The position numbers and the translations under genes are program-made. From the NCBI GenBank assembly GCA_016292335.1, contig JAECRX010000214.1, positions 1 through 5,087 of the forward strand: a stretch of 5,087 nucleotides of DNA. The letters are read 5' to 3'. Source of the stretch: Candidatus Sifarchaeum subterraneum. GTDB lineage: Archaea > Asgardarchaeota > Sifarchaeia > Sifarchaeales > Sifarchaeaceae. Shown in pieces: positions 1 to 5,087 of this stretch (position 1 is its first letter; every line of letters begins with the position of its first letter). Below the pieces are notes generated by a model, which saw nothing but the letters and a program-made list of their open reading frames with translations, was not told where the DNA came from and made no database searches.

Positions 1-3
1 AAA

Positions 4-813
4 ATGGTTGATAGAGAAATTATAGCAATACTCACTGATTTCGGTACTAAAGAAGGTTACGTAGCTGCTATGAAAGGTATAATTTTAAAAATTTGTCCTA
101 AAGCAAAGATCATTGATATTTCCCACGATATACCTAGGCATGATATTTTCCACGGTGCATTTGTTCTAGCACAGGTTGAACCATATTTTCCGAAAATGAA
201 AACTGTTTTTATTGGAGTAGTTGATCCTGGCGTCGGCACAGAAAGACGTGGTATTGTGATTGAGGGCAAAGAAAATATCTTTATTGGACCTGATAATGGT
301 TTACTCTCGCTTGCTGCTGAAAACAATGGCGTAAATAGAGTTTTTGAAATTGCAAATCCAAGCTTAATGTTGGATAAAGTATCTCATACATTCCACGGTC
401 TTACAATTTTTGCACCAATTGCCGCATACATTGCAAATGGAATAGATATTAGTTCTATTGGTCCTCAAATTTCCGATTACGAGAGAATTACGATCCCACA
501 AATAAAAATTATGAATAAAAGTATCTATGGGGAAGTAATACACATAGATCAATTTGGAAATATTATAACGAACATAGAAATGAAGGATCTTCAATTAATT
601 GATACAAATTATGGTTCAAAAATCAAAATAAACTTTAAAGGGGCTACACTAATTTTTCCTTTTGAGAAATCCTATAACTACGTTGATCCCGAGAAAACAG
701 TATGTGTTATTGGAAGTTATGATTATCTTGAACTTTCAATAAATAAAGGCAATGCAGCGAAAGTTTTGGGAGCTGAAATTGGAGATAAAATCATTATTAC
801 AAGATTCGAGTAA
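4..813 (+). CDS. SAM hydroxide adenosyltransferase (DUF62 / SAM-dependent chlorinase-fluorinase family)
   Basis: Family members hydrolyse S-adenosylmethionine to adenosine and methionine, using an activated water where the related halogenases use fluoride or chloride; the protein should be cytosolic. Visible marks are the N-terminal LTDFG (residues 10-14, D12), VVDPGVG (72-78), GPDNGLL (95-101), TFHG (129-132) and the C-terminal SAM-pocket segment IDQFGNIITNI (181-191). The Asp-Arg-His set described for the hydroxide-adding enzymes fits D74, R81 (or R82) and H131. The length of 269 residues is normal, and I see no signal peptide or membrane segment. One oddity is that the usual HGRD after the catalytic His reads HGLT (131-134). 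The ATG is plausible because the family starts a few residues before TDFG, but only three bases precede it, so an upstream start and the promoter cannot be judged. The family is secure; the exact physiological role of these enzymes is not well established. Confidence 0.93.
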   Translation: MVDREIIAILTDFGTKEGYVAAMKGIILKICPKAKIIDISHDIPRHDIFHGAFVLAQVEPYFPKMKTVFIGVVDPGVGTERRGIVIEGKENIFIGPDNGLLSLAAENNGVNRVFEIANPSLMLDKVSHTFHGLTIFAPIAAYIANGIDISSIGPQISDYERITIPQIKIMNKSIYGEVIHIDQFGNIITNIEMKDLQLIDTNYGSKIKINFKGATLIFPFEKSYNYVDPEKTVCVIGSYDYLELSINKGNAAKVLGAEIGDKIIITRFE

Positions 814-880
814 GAATGCCCTCCGATTGGCGGGGAGATGAACCATGTCTTTATTAAGTATTCCGCAACATTGTTAAATC

Positions 881-957
881 TTGTTGCTCAGAATTTTGAT
901 GATCCATTACGATCCGCGGTTGTTGCTCGGTGAGCCAAGGTCACTGTTGAGCAACGA
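881..957. repeat. 9-base direct repeat with an inverted third copy
   Basis: TTGTTGCTC occurs at 881-889 and again at 920-928. The segment 949-957 (GAGCAACGA) can pair with either copy; with the first it makes a 10-bp stem (881-890 with 948-957, one wobble). The two pairings exclude each other. Confidence 0.6.
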
Positions 958-970
958 GGATGGCTGGATT
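901..970. other. Long irregular hairpin (candidate structured RNA core)
   Basis: Four helices stack in order: 901-906 with 965-970 (GATCCA/TGGATT, the outermost pair a G-T wobble); 912-915 with 958-961 (ATCC/GGAT); 920-928 with 949-957 (TTGTTGCTC/GAGCAACGA, one wobble); and 929-933 with 941-945 (GGTGA/TCACT, one wobble). The apical loop is GCCAAGG (934-940). Interruptions are an internal loop (907-911 against 962-964), a 5' bulge at 916-919 and a 3' bulge at 946-948. That is 24 base pairs in 70 bases. I paired it by eye; no folding energy was computed. The transcribed strand is unknown, and on the minus strand it begins 11 bases past the mutS2 stop, so it could act as a 3'-UTR or termination structure for either gene. 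Confidence 0.45.
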
Positions 971-980
971 CCAAATAGCA

Positions 981-3182
981 TCAGAAATATTCAAGAAATT
1001 TCTTATAGATTCTTGCTTTTTCGTCTTTGGATAACCTATATAATCTTTCAACAATAAGTTGAGGCATAGATCTTGCTAAATAATTAAATTTTGGATTCCT
1101 ATCAACAATTAATTCCAGATTCTCATCGAGGCCTCTGGCTTCAATACCATCCACTCGCACGCCTTCACCCTTGATAAATTTCGTTATTTCTTCCGCTAAG
1201 TGGCTGACAAAGACAGCGCAATTTTTTTCATTTTGATCGAACATTTCTAAAATTCCTGCAATTATCTTTGCCGCAGCTCCAGGTTCTGTAATGCTTTCAA
1301 GCTCGTCAACTAAAACAATTTTGGATTTCTCACCAGAAATTATCTTTGAGAAGGTTTCCAGTGCATTTTCAAAGGCACCTGCATCTAATGTCCCTTTCGA
1401 TTTCGAAAAATAGTATATTTCATCAAATAAGCCTACATTCGAATTTTTGGCGGGAATTGGAAATCCAGTTTGTGCCAGCATGATGATTTGGGCTATTAAT
1501 TGCAAACAACAGGTTTTTCCACCGCTATTTGCACCAGAAAGCAAAACTACTCTTTCTCTGTTTGTACCTTCAGGTCCTGAAATATTTCCAACCACATAAG
1601 ATATGGGAACAACTTCAAGTTTACCTTCTAGTCCTTCTTTTTGCAAAAAGATATTTTTGCAGTTTTCAAATCTAAGTCCCACAAGCTCAGAGCCAATATT
1701 AGGGGTACTTAGTTCGTAATCAAGTGCAAATCGACCGATGGAAAGAAAAAGATCAAATTCTAGCAATGTATCAACAGATCTTCTAATAGGTTCAATGTGC
1801 TCGAAAAGATTATCTGCTAATCCCTTTTTAATAAAAAATTCCTCAATAGTTTTCCTTCTTCTAATATTTTCTTCAAGTTCTCTTTGTTTTTCATCCGATA
1901 TTCTGACAGGATATGTCATTTCCCGAGTAAAAAGTCCCTCAACCCATGATGCTTCTTCATCCTTTAATCTAAGTTCCTCTATTATTTTTTCTTCCGCTTT
2001 CTCTATTGTGTCAATGATGAGTTCTTCTATTTCATCGGGTAAATAGTGTGTAACTTGAGTTGGACCATGTTTTGATTCCCTGAGAAGCTTGAGAACCTGT
2101 TCACCTTTGATCGTAACACTGCTTTTAGTAATTTCTTCTGAGATCCTTGAATTTGCCCATGCTTCTGTGTCAGCTATTATTCCGTCAAGTATATTTACTG
2201 TGGTTCTAAACCTATCTAGTCTGTCTTCAATCCCTTCTGCAATATTTCCATCAGTTGTTAACTTTTTGATTAAGTTTCTAACAATTGCTAATGAATCTTC
2301 ATTAATTTGCTGTAAGAAGAGGTTAATAGTCTCATCGTCTCGAAATTCAGCTAATTTAGCTACTAAATCACATGCGTTCTCAATTGTTGAATAATTATTT
2401 GAATAAAACCACAATATTACCTCTGGGATTATCTTTTCAAAATCTGAATCGGATGAGATGATTTCTACATTTTCAGCATAATCTAGGGTACTGTCATAAT
2501 AACCATCTTTCGATACAAAGGTCAGGAATTCATAAGATTGGATATAGTCCCGAAGAGGTTCTTCTGGTTCGACTAATAAAATACTACAAAACATCTCATA
2601 ACCTTTTTCCTTGAATTTTCTGAAAAATTCCACATCATTTGTCAAGATTATTCTATCGGTTATCTTTTTCCAATATCGCATAGGTCCTATTGTTTTGAGT
2701 TTTTTCAAAAAACTAGATAATTCTTGGATCTTCCCTTTCCCTAATTTTTGAACTAAGTCTATTGATTTAGAAAAATAAACATGTCTTTCTATAATTGTGT
2801 TAATTCTATTCTTTCCCAAAGGAAAATACAATGTAAGTTTGTTTCTTGCATACTCGGTGTTCGTATATCCTCTTATTATGTTGATGATTGAATCAAGCAT
2901 TTCAATTCCGTCTTCTGTGCGAAGAACATCCTCTACACGGATTCCTTCCTGAATTTCTTGCATCTTTCTAATTATTGTAATTGCAAGCCTTTGTCCTATT
3001 CCAGGAATAGCTGTTATTCGCGCAAGATCTGCATTTGAAATTGCCCATAAAGCTTCCTTCTCTGACCCAAAGTGTTCTATTAGTTTTCTTTCTACTGTTG
3101 GGCCGATTCCAGGGATTTCACTTAGTTTCTCTATCTTTCTAGTTTCTAGAATTTTTTCCACCTTTTTTAAGCTGAGTTTCAA
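981..3182 (-). CDS. mutS2: Archaeal MutS2-type DNA-binding ATPase (HhH + MutS ATPase domain)
   Basis: This is a MutS-superfamily protein of the archaeal MutS2 subfamily, whose members bind DNA and hydrolyse ATP; a role in mismatch repair is unproven. Two helix-hairpin-helix motifs sit at the N-terminus (IPGIGPTVERKL, about 23-34, and IPGIGQRLAITI, about 59-70). A long, mostly helical middle region (about 90-480) corresponds to the core/clamp. The ATPase domain has Walker A GANSGGKT (550-557), Walker B IVLVDELES (622-630, D626/E627) and the switch histidine in VSHLAEEI (H661). The FxE mismatch-reading domain of MutS and the C-terminal Smr nuclease of bacterial MutS2 are both absent. The reading frame opens at TTG (3182), two codons after an in-frame TAA; the next candidate, GTG at 3161 (V8), also keeps both HhH motifs. 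No clear Shine-Dalgarno precedes either. The gene is transcribed divergently from the CYTH gene and converges on the SAM hydrolase gene. At 733 residues it is intact. Confidence 0.92.
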   Translation of the reverse strand: MKLSLKKVEKILETRKIEKLSEIPGIGPTVERKLIEHFGSEKEALWAISNADLARITAIPGIGQRLAITIIRKMQEIQEGIRVEDVLRTEDGIEMLDSIINIIRGYTNTEYARNKLTLYFPLGKNRINTIIERHVYFSKSIDLVQKLGKGKIQELSSFLKKLKTIGPMRYWKKITDRIILTNDVEFFRKFKEKGYEMFCSILLVEPEEPLRDYIQSYEFLTFVSKDGYYDSTLDYAENVEIISSDSDFEKIIPEVILWFYSNNYSTIENACDLVAKLAEFRDDETINLFLQQINEDSLAIVRNLIKKLTTDGNIAEGIEDRLDRFRTTVNILDGIIADTEAWANSRISEEITKSSVTIKGEQVLKLLRESKHGPTQVTHYLPDEIEELIIDTIEKAEEKIIEELRLKDEEASWVEGLFTREMTYPVRISDEKQRELEENIRRRKTIEEFFIKKGLADNLFEHIEPIRRSVDTLLEFDLFLSIGRFALDYELSTPNIGSELVGLRFENCKNIFLQKEGLEGKLEVVPISYVVGNISGPEGTNRERVVLLSGANSGGKTCCLQLIAQIIMLAQTGFPIPAKNSNVGLFDEIYYFSKSKGTLDAGAFENALETFSKIISGEKSKIVLVDELESITEPGAAAKIIAGILEMFDQNEKNCAVFVSHLAEEITKFIKGEGVRVDGIEARGLDENLELIVDRNPKFNYLARSMPQLIVERLYRLSKDEKARIYKKFLEYF

Positions 3183-3235
3183 GAATTAGGTGTAGACATA
3201 TTATCAAGGAACACTATTAACATCATTTCTTTCAA

Positions 3236-3247
3236 TTACAATTGTAA
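3236..3247. promoter_or_regulatory. Perfect 12-bp palindrome TTACAATTGTAA, candidate operator
   Basis: Every position matches its partner across the centre at 3241.5. It lies 54 bases upstream of the mutS2 TTG start and about 80 bases upstream of the CYTH start, within the shared promoter region, where a dimeric winged-helix or HTH regulator would be expected to bind. No regulator is encoded in the window. Confidence 0.4.
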
Positions 3248-3256
3248 AATTTGGAT

Positions 3257-3268
3257 TCCTTTTAAGGA
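3257..3268. promoter_or_regulatory. 12-base inverted repeat TCCTTTTAAGGA, candidate second operator
   Basis: Arms TCCTT and AAGGA flank a central TT. Its centre (3262.5) is 21 bp from that of the neighbouring palindrome, about two helical turns, so proteins bound at both would face the same side of the DNA. The arm sequences differ from the first palindrome, so these need not be two copies of one site. Confidence 0.35.
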
Positions 3269-3318
3269 TTAATTTCACTATTTTTAATTATTTTCAAAGC
3301 CTAATTCAAATAAATCTA

Positions 3319-3322
3319 GTGA
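3319..3322 (+). promoter_or_regulatory. Ribosome binding site GTGA of the CYTH gene
   Basis: GTGA is part of the archaeal anti-16S motif GGAGGTGA and sits six bases before the ATG at 3329. It supports that start. Confidence 0.5.
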
Positions 3323-3328
3323 AGTAAG

Positions 3329-3928
3329 ATGGAAGAAGAAAAATTTGAATTTGAGATACGATTTCCCATAAATAAAATTGAAGAATTTACTCAACGTATC
3401 AAAAGTTTGGAAGGAGAAGTTTTCCGCAATTATTCTTTCTATGATCACATATATATTCCTCTCAAAGTAAATAAAGAAGAATGGGATCTGATAAAGAAGG
3501 TCTTAAGGATAAGAGAATGGTTTAAACCGGAGAAGATGGTCGAGATTCTTTTTTCTAAAGTATCGATCATTCAAGAAGATAATATGAAGTTTAAACGTTC
3601 TAAATATCCTCAAGGTAAAATAAAGTTATTTAAAGGGAATCTTGAAACAGCAAAAATGCTTCTTAATGATTTAGGATTTCACCATTGGTTCACTGTGAAA
3701 AAATTGGCGGGACAGTTAATAAAAATAAATAGGCCCTTCGAATTCGTTGTAGCAGTAGAAAAAATTGAAAAAGTTGGGTGGATGGGAGAAATTGAATTTT
3801 GGGGGAAAAATTCTAAAGAGGCAAAGAAATCCTTTAAACTTATTATTGATACACTAGGAATATCCTCCAAAGAAATCATCTTTAAAACAATGCCAAGAAT
3901 TGTTGCAGAAAAATTAAGTCTAATTTAG
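3329..3928 (+). CDS. Divergent CYTH-domain (CyaB/thiamine-triphosphatase-like) protein
   Basis: The 199-residue protein has the strand order of the CYTH triphosphate-tunnel fold. The first strand, EFEIR (7-11), stands for the usual ExExK, with the last basic residue as Arg. LRIREW (59-64) resembles the L-R-I-R strand of class IV adenylyl cyclase CyaB. A helix, NLETAKMLLNDLGF (104-117), matches the segment that ends in LGF in CyaB. VEKIEKVGWMGEIEF (143-157) matches the late D/E-x-V...G...EIE region. CYTH enzymes bind triphosphates with paired acidic and basic strands and make cAMP or hydrolyse tri- or polyphosphate. Here the strand that normally reads ExExE before the LGF helix is basic, KIKLFK (97-102), and the usual Arg-rich strand after LGF reads VKKLAGQL (123-130). 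Metal binding may therefore be changed, and catalysis cannot be assumed. The domain assignment is mine by pattern; the substrate is unknown. A spacer of 125 bases separates it from the aldolase gene. Confidence 0.65.
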   Translation: MEEEKFEFEIRFPINKIEEFTQRIKSLEGEVFRNYSFYDHIYIPLKVNKEEWDLIKKVLRIREWFKPEKMVEILFSKVSIIQEDNMKFKRSKYPQGKIKLFKGNLETAKMLLNDLGFHHWFTVKKLAGQLIKINRPFEFVVAVEKIEKVGWMGEIEFWGKNSKEAKKSFKLIIDTLGISSKEIIFKTMPRIVAEKLSLI

Positions 3929-3998
3929 TTTTCCAATTTTATCCCTGTGCCTTAAATGGTGCATATAGAAATTAGATGCAAAATAATAGGAGCAAGAA

Positions 3999-4008
3999 CT
4001 AAATTTAG
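3999..4008 (+). promoter_or_regulatory. TATA-like element, also a 10-bp palindrome (CTAAATTTAG)
   Basis: The AAATTTA core is centred about 50 bases before the aldolase ATG. With the usual archaeal spacing of about 26 bases, transcription would start near 4030, leaving a 24-base leader that includes the ribosome binding site. The element is a perfect palindrome, so it could also bind a regulator or be a chance AT-rich symmetry. Confidence 0.35.
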
Positions 4009-4042
4009 ACAAAAATAGCTCTAAGAAATTGTATTAATGGGC

Positions 4043-4050
4043 GGGGTGGT
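4043..4050 (+). promoter_or_regulatory. Ribosome binding site GGGGTGGT of the aldolase gene
   Basis: This purine-rich block resembles the archaeal GGAGGTGAT and ends three bases before the ATG at 4054. It stands out from the surrounding AT-rich leader and fixes the start codon well. Confidence 0.7.
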
Positions 4051-4053
4051 TAA

Positions 4054-4920
4054 ATGAAGAAATTTCAAGGAATCTTTCCTCCTACAATCACACCATTTTC
4101 GAAAGATGGAAAAGTTGATGAGGACGGGTTAAGGAAAAATATTAACTTTTGGATCGAAAATGGTGTTCATGGTCTTGTTCCAAATGGCTCGAATGGAGAG
4201 GCAATAAACCTGACATTTGAAGAAAGAAAGCAAATATTAGAAATAGTGGTAGATGAAACAAATGATCGAGTTCCAATCATAGCAGGAACAGGGGATAGCA
4301 GTACCGATCGTGCAATTAAACTAACAAAGACCGCACTAGACGTTGGCGTTGATGCTACTTTGATAGTCACACCCTTCTATTTTCAGGTGAACCAAGAATC
4401 AATTTTTGAATATTACTCTGACATAGCTAAAGCTTGTGACATTCCTATATTTCTTTATGCGGTTCCAAAATTCACTGGCCTTGAAATAGAACCATCTACA
4501 GCAAGCAAACTTGCTGAAACGTATGATAACATTGTAGGAATAAAGATGAGCATCGTAGATGCAAGAAAAATTTCTGATATGATCCACCTTACAAGAAATT
4601 TAAATTTTCAAGTTTTAAGTGGAAGTGGAAGTAGTATATATCCGACTCTAGCTCTCGGAGGGAGCGGCGCGATAGTAGCAATATGTAATGTGGCTCCAAA
4701 ATTATGCGCCAATGTTTATAATGATTTCATAAAAGGAGATGTCATTAAAGCAAGAGATATCCAATTAAAATTGATTCCTTTAGATATTGCTTTAACAGTG
4801 AAATATGGAATTCCTGGACTTAAAGTTGCTATGGAAATGTTAGGTTTACCTGCCGGTATACCAAGAAAACCTCTACTTCCTGTCTCAGCAGATGTTAGAA
4901 AGGCAGTAAAGAATTATTGA
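4054..4920 (+). CDS. DHDPS/NAL-superfamily class I aldolase (dapA-like, substrate uncertain)
   Basis: This 288-residue TIM-barrel protein should form a Schiff base between a lysine and a 2-oxo acid, usually pyruvate. K164 in GIKMS is the Schiff-base lysine, Y135 (YAVP) the proton-relay tyrosine and Y109 (VTPFY) the equivalent of E. coli DapA Tyr107. The barrel motifs GTGDSST (78-84) and GGSGAIVAICNVAP (202-215) are present. Two positions argue against true dihydrodipicolinate synthase. The GTTGE loop reads GSNGE (45-49), as in 4-hydroxy-2-oxoglutarate aldolase (HOGA1). The substrate-carboxylate arginine (Arg138 in E. coli, in the YNVPSRTG segment) is F140, in YAVPKFTG. A 2-keto acid aldolase such as HOGA or a sugar-acid aldolase is thus more likely than lysine synthesis. 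No lysine-pathway gene lies nearby. The length is normal and the gene intact, with its own leader and oligo-T tracts downstream. Confidence 0.88.
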   Translation: MKKFQGIFPPTITPFSKDGKVDEDGLRKNINFWIENGVHGLVPNGSNGEAINLTFEERKQILEIVVDETNDRVPIIAGTGDSSTDRAIKLTKTALDVGVDATLIVTPFYFQVNQESIFEYYSDIAKACDIPIFLYAVPKFTGLEIEPSTASKLAETYDNIVGIKMSIVDARKISDMIHLTRNLNFQVLSGSGSSIYPTLALGGSGAIVAICNVAPKLCANVYNDFIKGDVIKARDIQLKLIPLDIALTVKYGIPGLKVAMEMLGLPAGIPRKPLLPVSADVRKAVKNY

Positions 4921-4970
4921 TATACTTAGAACTTATTGATCAAAAATAGCTTTCAAGTAAAATTTAAGGA

Positions 4971-4993
4971 TTTTTTGAGATATTGAATTTTTT
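4971..4993 (+). terminator. Tandem oligo-T termination signals after the aldolase gene
   Basis: Two runs of six T (4971-4976 and 4988-4993) lie 51 and 68 bases past the TGA. Archaeal RNA polymerase terminates on such non-template T tracts without a hairpin. No strong stem precedes them. Confidence 0.5.
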
Positions 4994-5038
4994 AGTTTAT
5001 TATTCATTATTATGAACTAGACTCAAGAAATACTTTTC

Positions 5039-5052
5039 AAAAGATTTAAAAA
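5039..5052 (+). promoter_or_regulatory. BRE/TATA-like promoter for the next gene
   Basis: A purine-rich AAAAG (5039-5043) precedes TTTAAAAA (5045-5052). The TATA midpoint lies about 24.5 bases before the A of the ATG at 5073, the spacing expected if transcription starts at that ATG and the mRNA is leaderless. The whole stretch is AT-rich, so chance is possible. Confidence 0.4.
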
Positions 5053-5072
5053 TTCTTTAAACTGTAAACAAT

Positions 5073-5087
5073 ATGCCAGAGAATTCA
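5073..5087 (+). CDS. Possible 5' end of a further gene (partial)
   Basis: ATG followed by four codons (M-P-E-N-S) runs to the window edge. The only support is a TATA-like box at the right distance for a leaderless transcript and the preceding oligo-T tracts, which suggest that a new transcription unit begins here. There is no Shine-Dalgarno. Five residues are too few to identify a product. Confidence 0.3.

Larger units (their letters stand above)
814..980. other. GC-rich structured gap between convergent genes; candidate non-coding RNA or terminator region
   Basis: The gap lies between the stop codons of the SAM hydrolase gene (+) and mutS2 (-). I count 77 G/C in 167 bases (46%), and 34 of 60 in 911-970, well above the AT-rich genes around it. 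It contains a small hairpin at 821-835 (CTCCG/CGGGG, loop 826-830), a 9-base repeat and a long hairpin at 901-970. Neither strand has a run of five or more T, so the simple oligo-T termination seen downstream of 4920 is absent. The only plus-frame reading continues the first gene past its TAA for 39 codons, with codons such as GGG, CCG, GCG and CGG that its neighbours use little, so translation is unlikely. It matches no RNA family I can recognise: it is not a tRNA, has no C/D box pair, and no ACA follows the stem. It could equally be a remnant of transferred sequence. Confidence 0.35.
3183..3328. promoter_or_regulatory. Divergent intergenic promoter region (mutS2 and CYTH gene)
   Basis: These 146 AT-rich bases separate the starts of the divergent mutS2 (-) and CYTH (+) genes and so must hold both promoters. 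TATA-like stretches include TTTTTAATTATTTT (3281-3294) for the rightward gene and, on the minus strand, AATAATTAAAAA in the same stretch or TTTACAATTG over the first palindrome. I cannot choose a single TATA box for either gene with confidence. Confidence 0.5.

Noticed and set aside
4..813. Fluorinase or chlorinase activity for the first gene
   Set aside because: The Asp-Arg-His set of the hydroxide-adding group is present, and the length leaves no room for the extra loop of the true fluorinase.
881..975. C/D-box sRNA or H/ACA guide RNA in the convergent gap
   Set aside because: TTGATGA (896-902) resembles a C box, but no well-placed CTGA D box or second C'/D' pair exists. The long hairpin has no ACA after its base and no clear pseudouridylation pocket or K-turn.
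1738..2394. Two plus-strand open frames of about 100 codons inside mutS2
   Set aside because: They are antisense shadows: serine- and isoleucine-rich low-complexity translations opposite a well-supported coding frame, without ribosome binding sites.
981..3182. Classical MutS mismatch-repair protein or bacterial MutS2 with an Smr nuclease
   Set aside because: There is no N-terminal FxE mismatch-recognition domain and no C-terminal Smr domain. The HhH N-terminus fits the archaeal subfamily.
1090..3260. TTTGGATTCCT shared by the mutS2 coding region (near 1090) and the divergent promoter (3250-3260)
   Set aside because: One copy encodes conserved-looking MutS2 residues, and a single 11-base match is within chance for this composition.
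4010..4951. 11-base direct repeat CAAAAATAGCT at 4010-4020 and 4941-4951, flanking the aldolase gene
   Set aside because: In about 5 kb of AT-rich DNA several 11-mer matches are expected by chance. No inverted ends, target duplication or transposase accompanies it.
1..5087. A multi-gene defence, mobile or biosynthetic system
   Set aside because: The four genes sit on alternating strands with individual spacers, and their families have no known joint function. No transposase, integrase, toxin-antitoxin pair or CRISPR repeat is visible.

Overview
The window looks archaeal. Four observations support this. The large minus-strand gene has the architecture of the archaeal MutS2 subfamily: two helix-hairpin-helix motifs, a MutS ATPase and no Smr domain. 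Start regions carry GTGA/GGTG-type ribosome binding sites. TATA-like boxes lie about 25 bases before plausible transcript starts. Short oligo-T tracts, rather than a hairpin with a U-tail, follow the gene at 4054-4920. The DNA is AT-rich and codons favour A/T in third position. I cannot name the lineage from this sequence alone.

Layout: (1) 4-813 (+), a SAM hydroxide adenosyltransferase of the DUF62 (chlorinase/fluorinase-like) family. (2) 814-980, a short gap between convergent genes. It is unexpectedly GC-rich (77 of 167 bases, and 34 of 60 in 911-970), can fold into a long irregular hairpin, and has a repeated segment that could form a competing stem. (3) 981-3182 (-), an archaeal MutS2-type DNA-binding ATPase, probably starting at TTG. 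(4) 3183-3328, a divergent promoter region holding two perfect 12-bp palindromes centred 21 bp apart. (5) 3329-3928 (+), a divergent CYTH/CyaB-like protein. (6) 4054-4920 (+), a class I aldolase of the DHDPS/NAL superfamily whose active site does not match true dihydrodipicolinate synthase. (7) 4921-5087, oligo-T termination signals, then a TATA-like promoter and the first five codons of a possible leaderless gene running off the window.

The genes do not form an evident pathway or operon. Each has its own spacer, and the strands alternate (+, -, +, +). The coding content is mostly housekeeping or metabolic. I see no mobile element, CRISPR array, tRNA, rRNA or defence module. The best candidates for something undescribed are the structured GC-rich gap at 814-980 and the paired palindromes upstream of mutS2 and the CYTH gene. 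The altered active sites of the CYTH and aldolase proteins come next.
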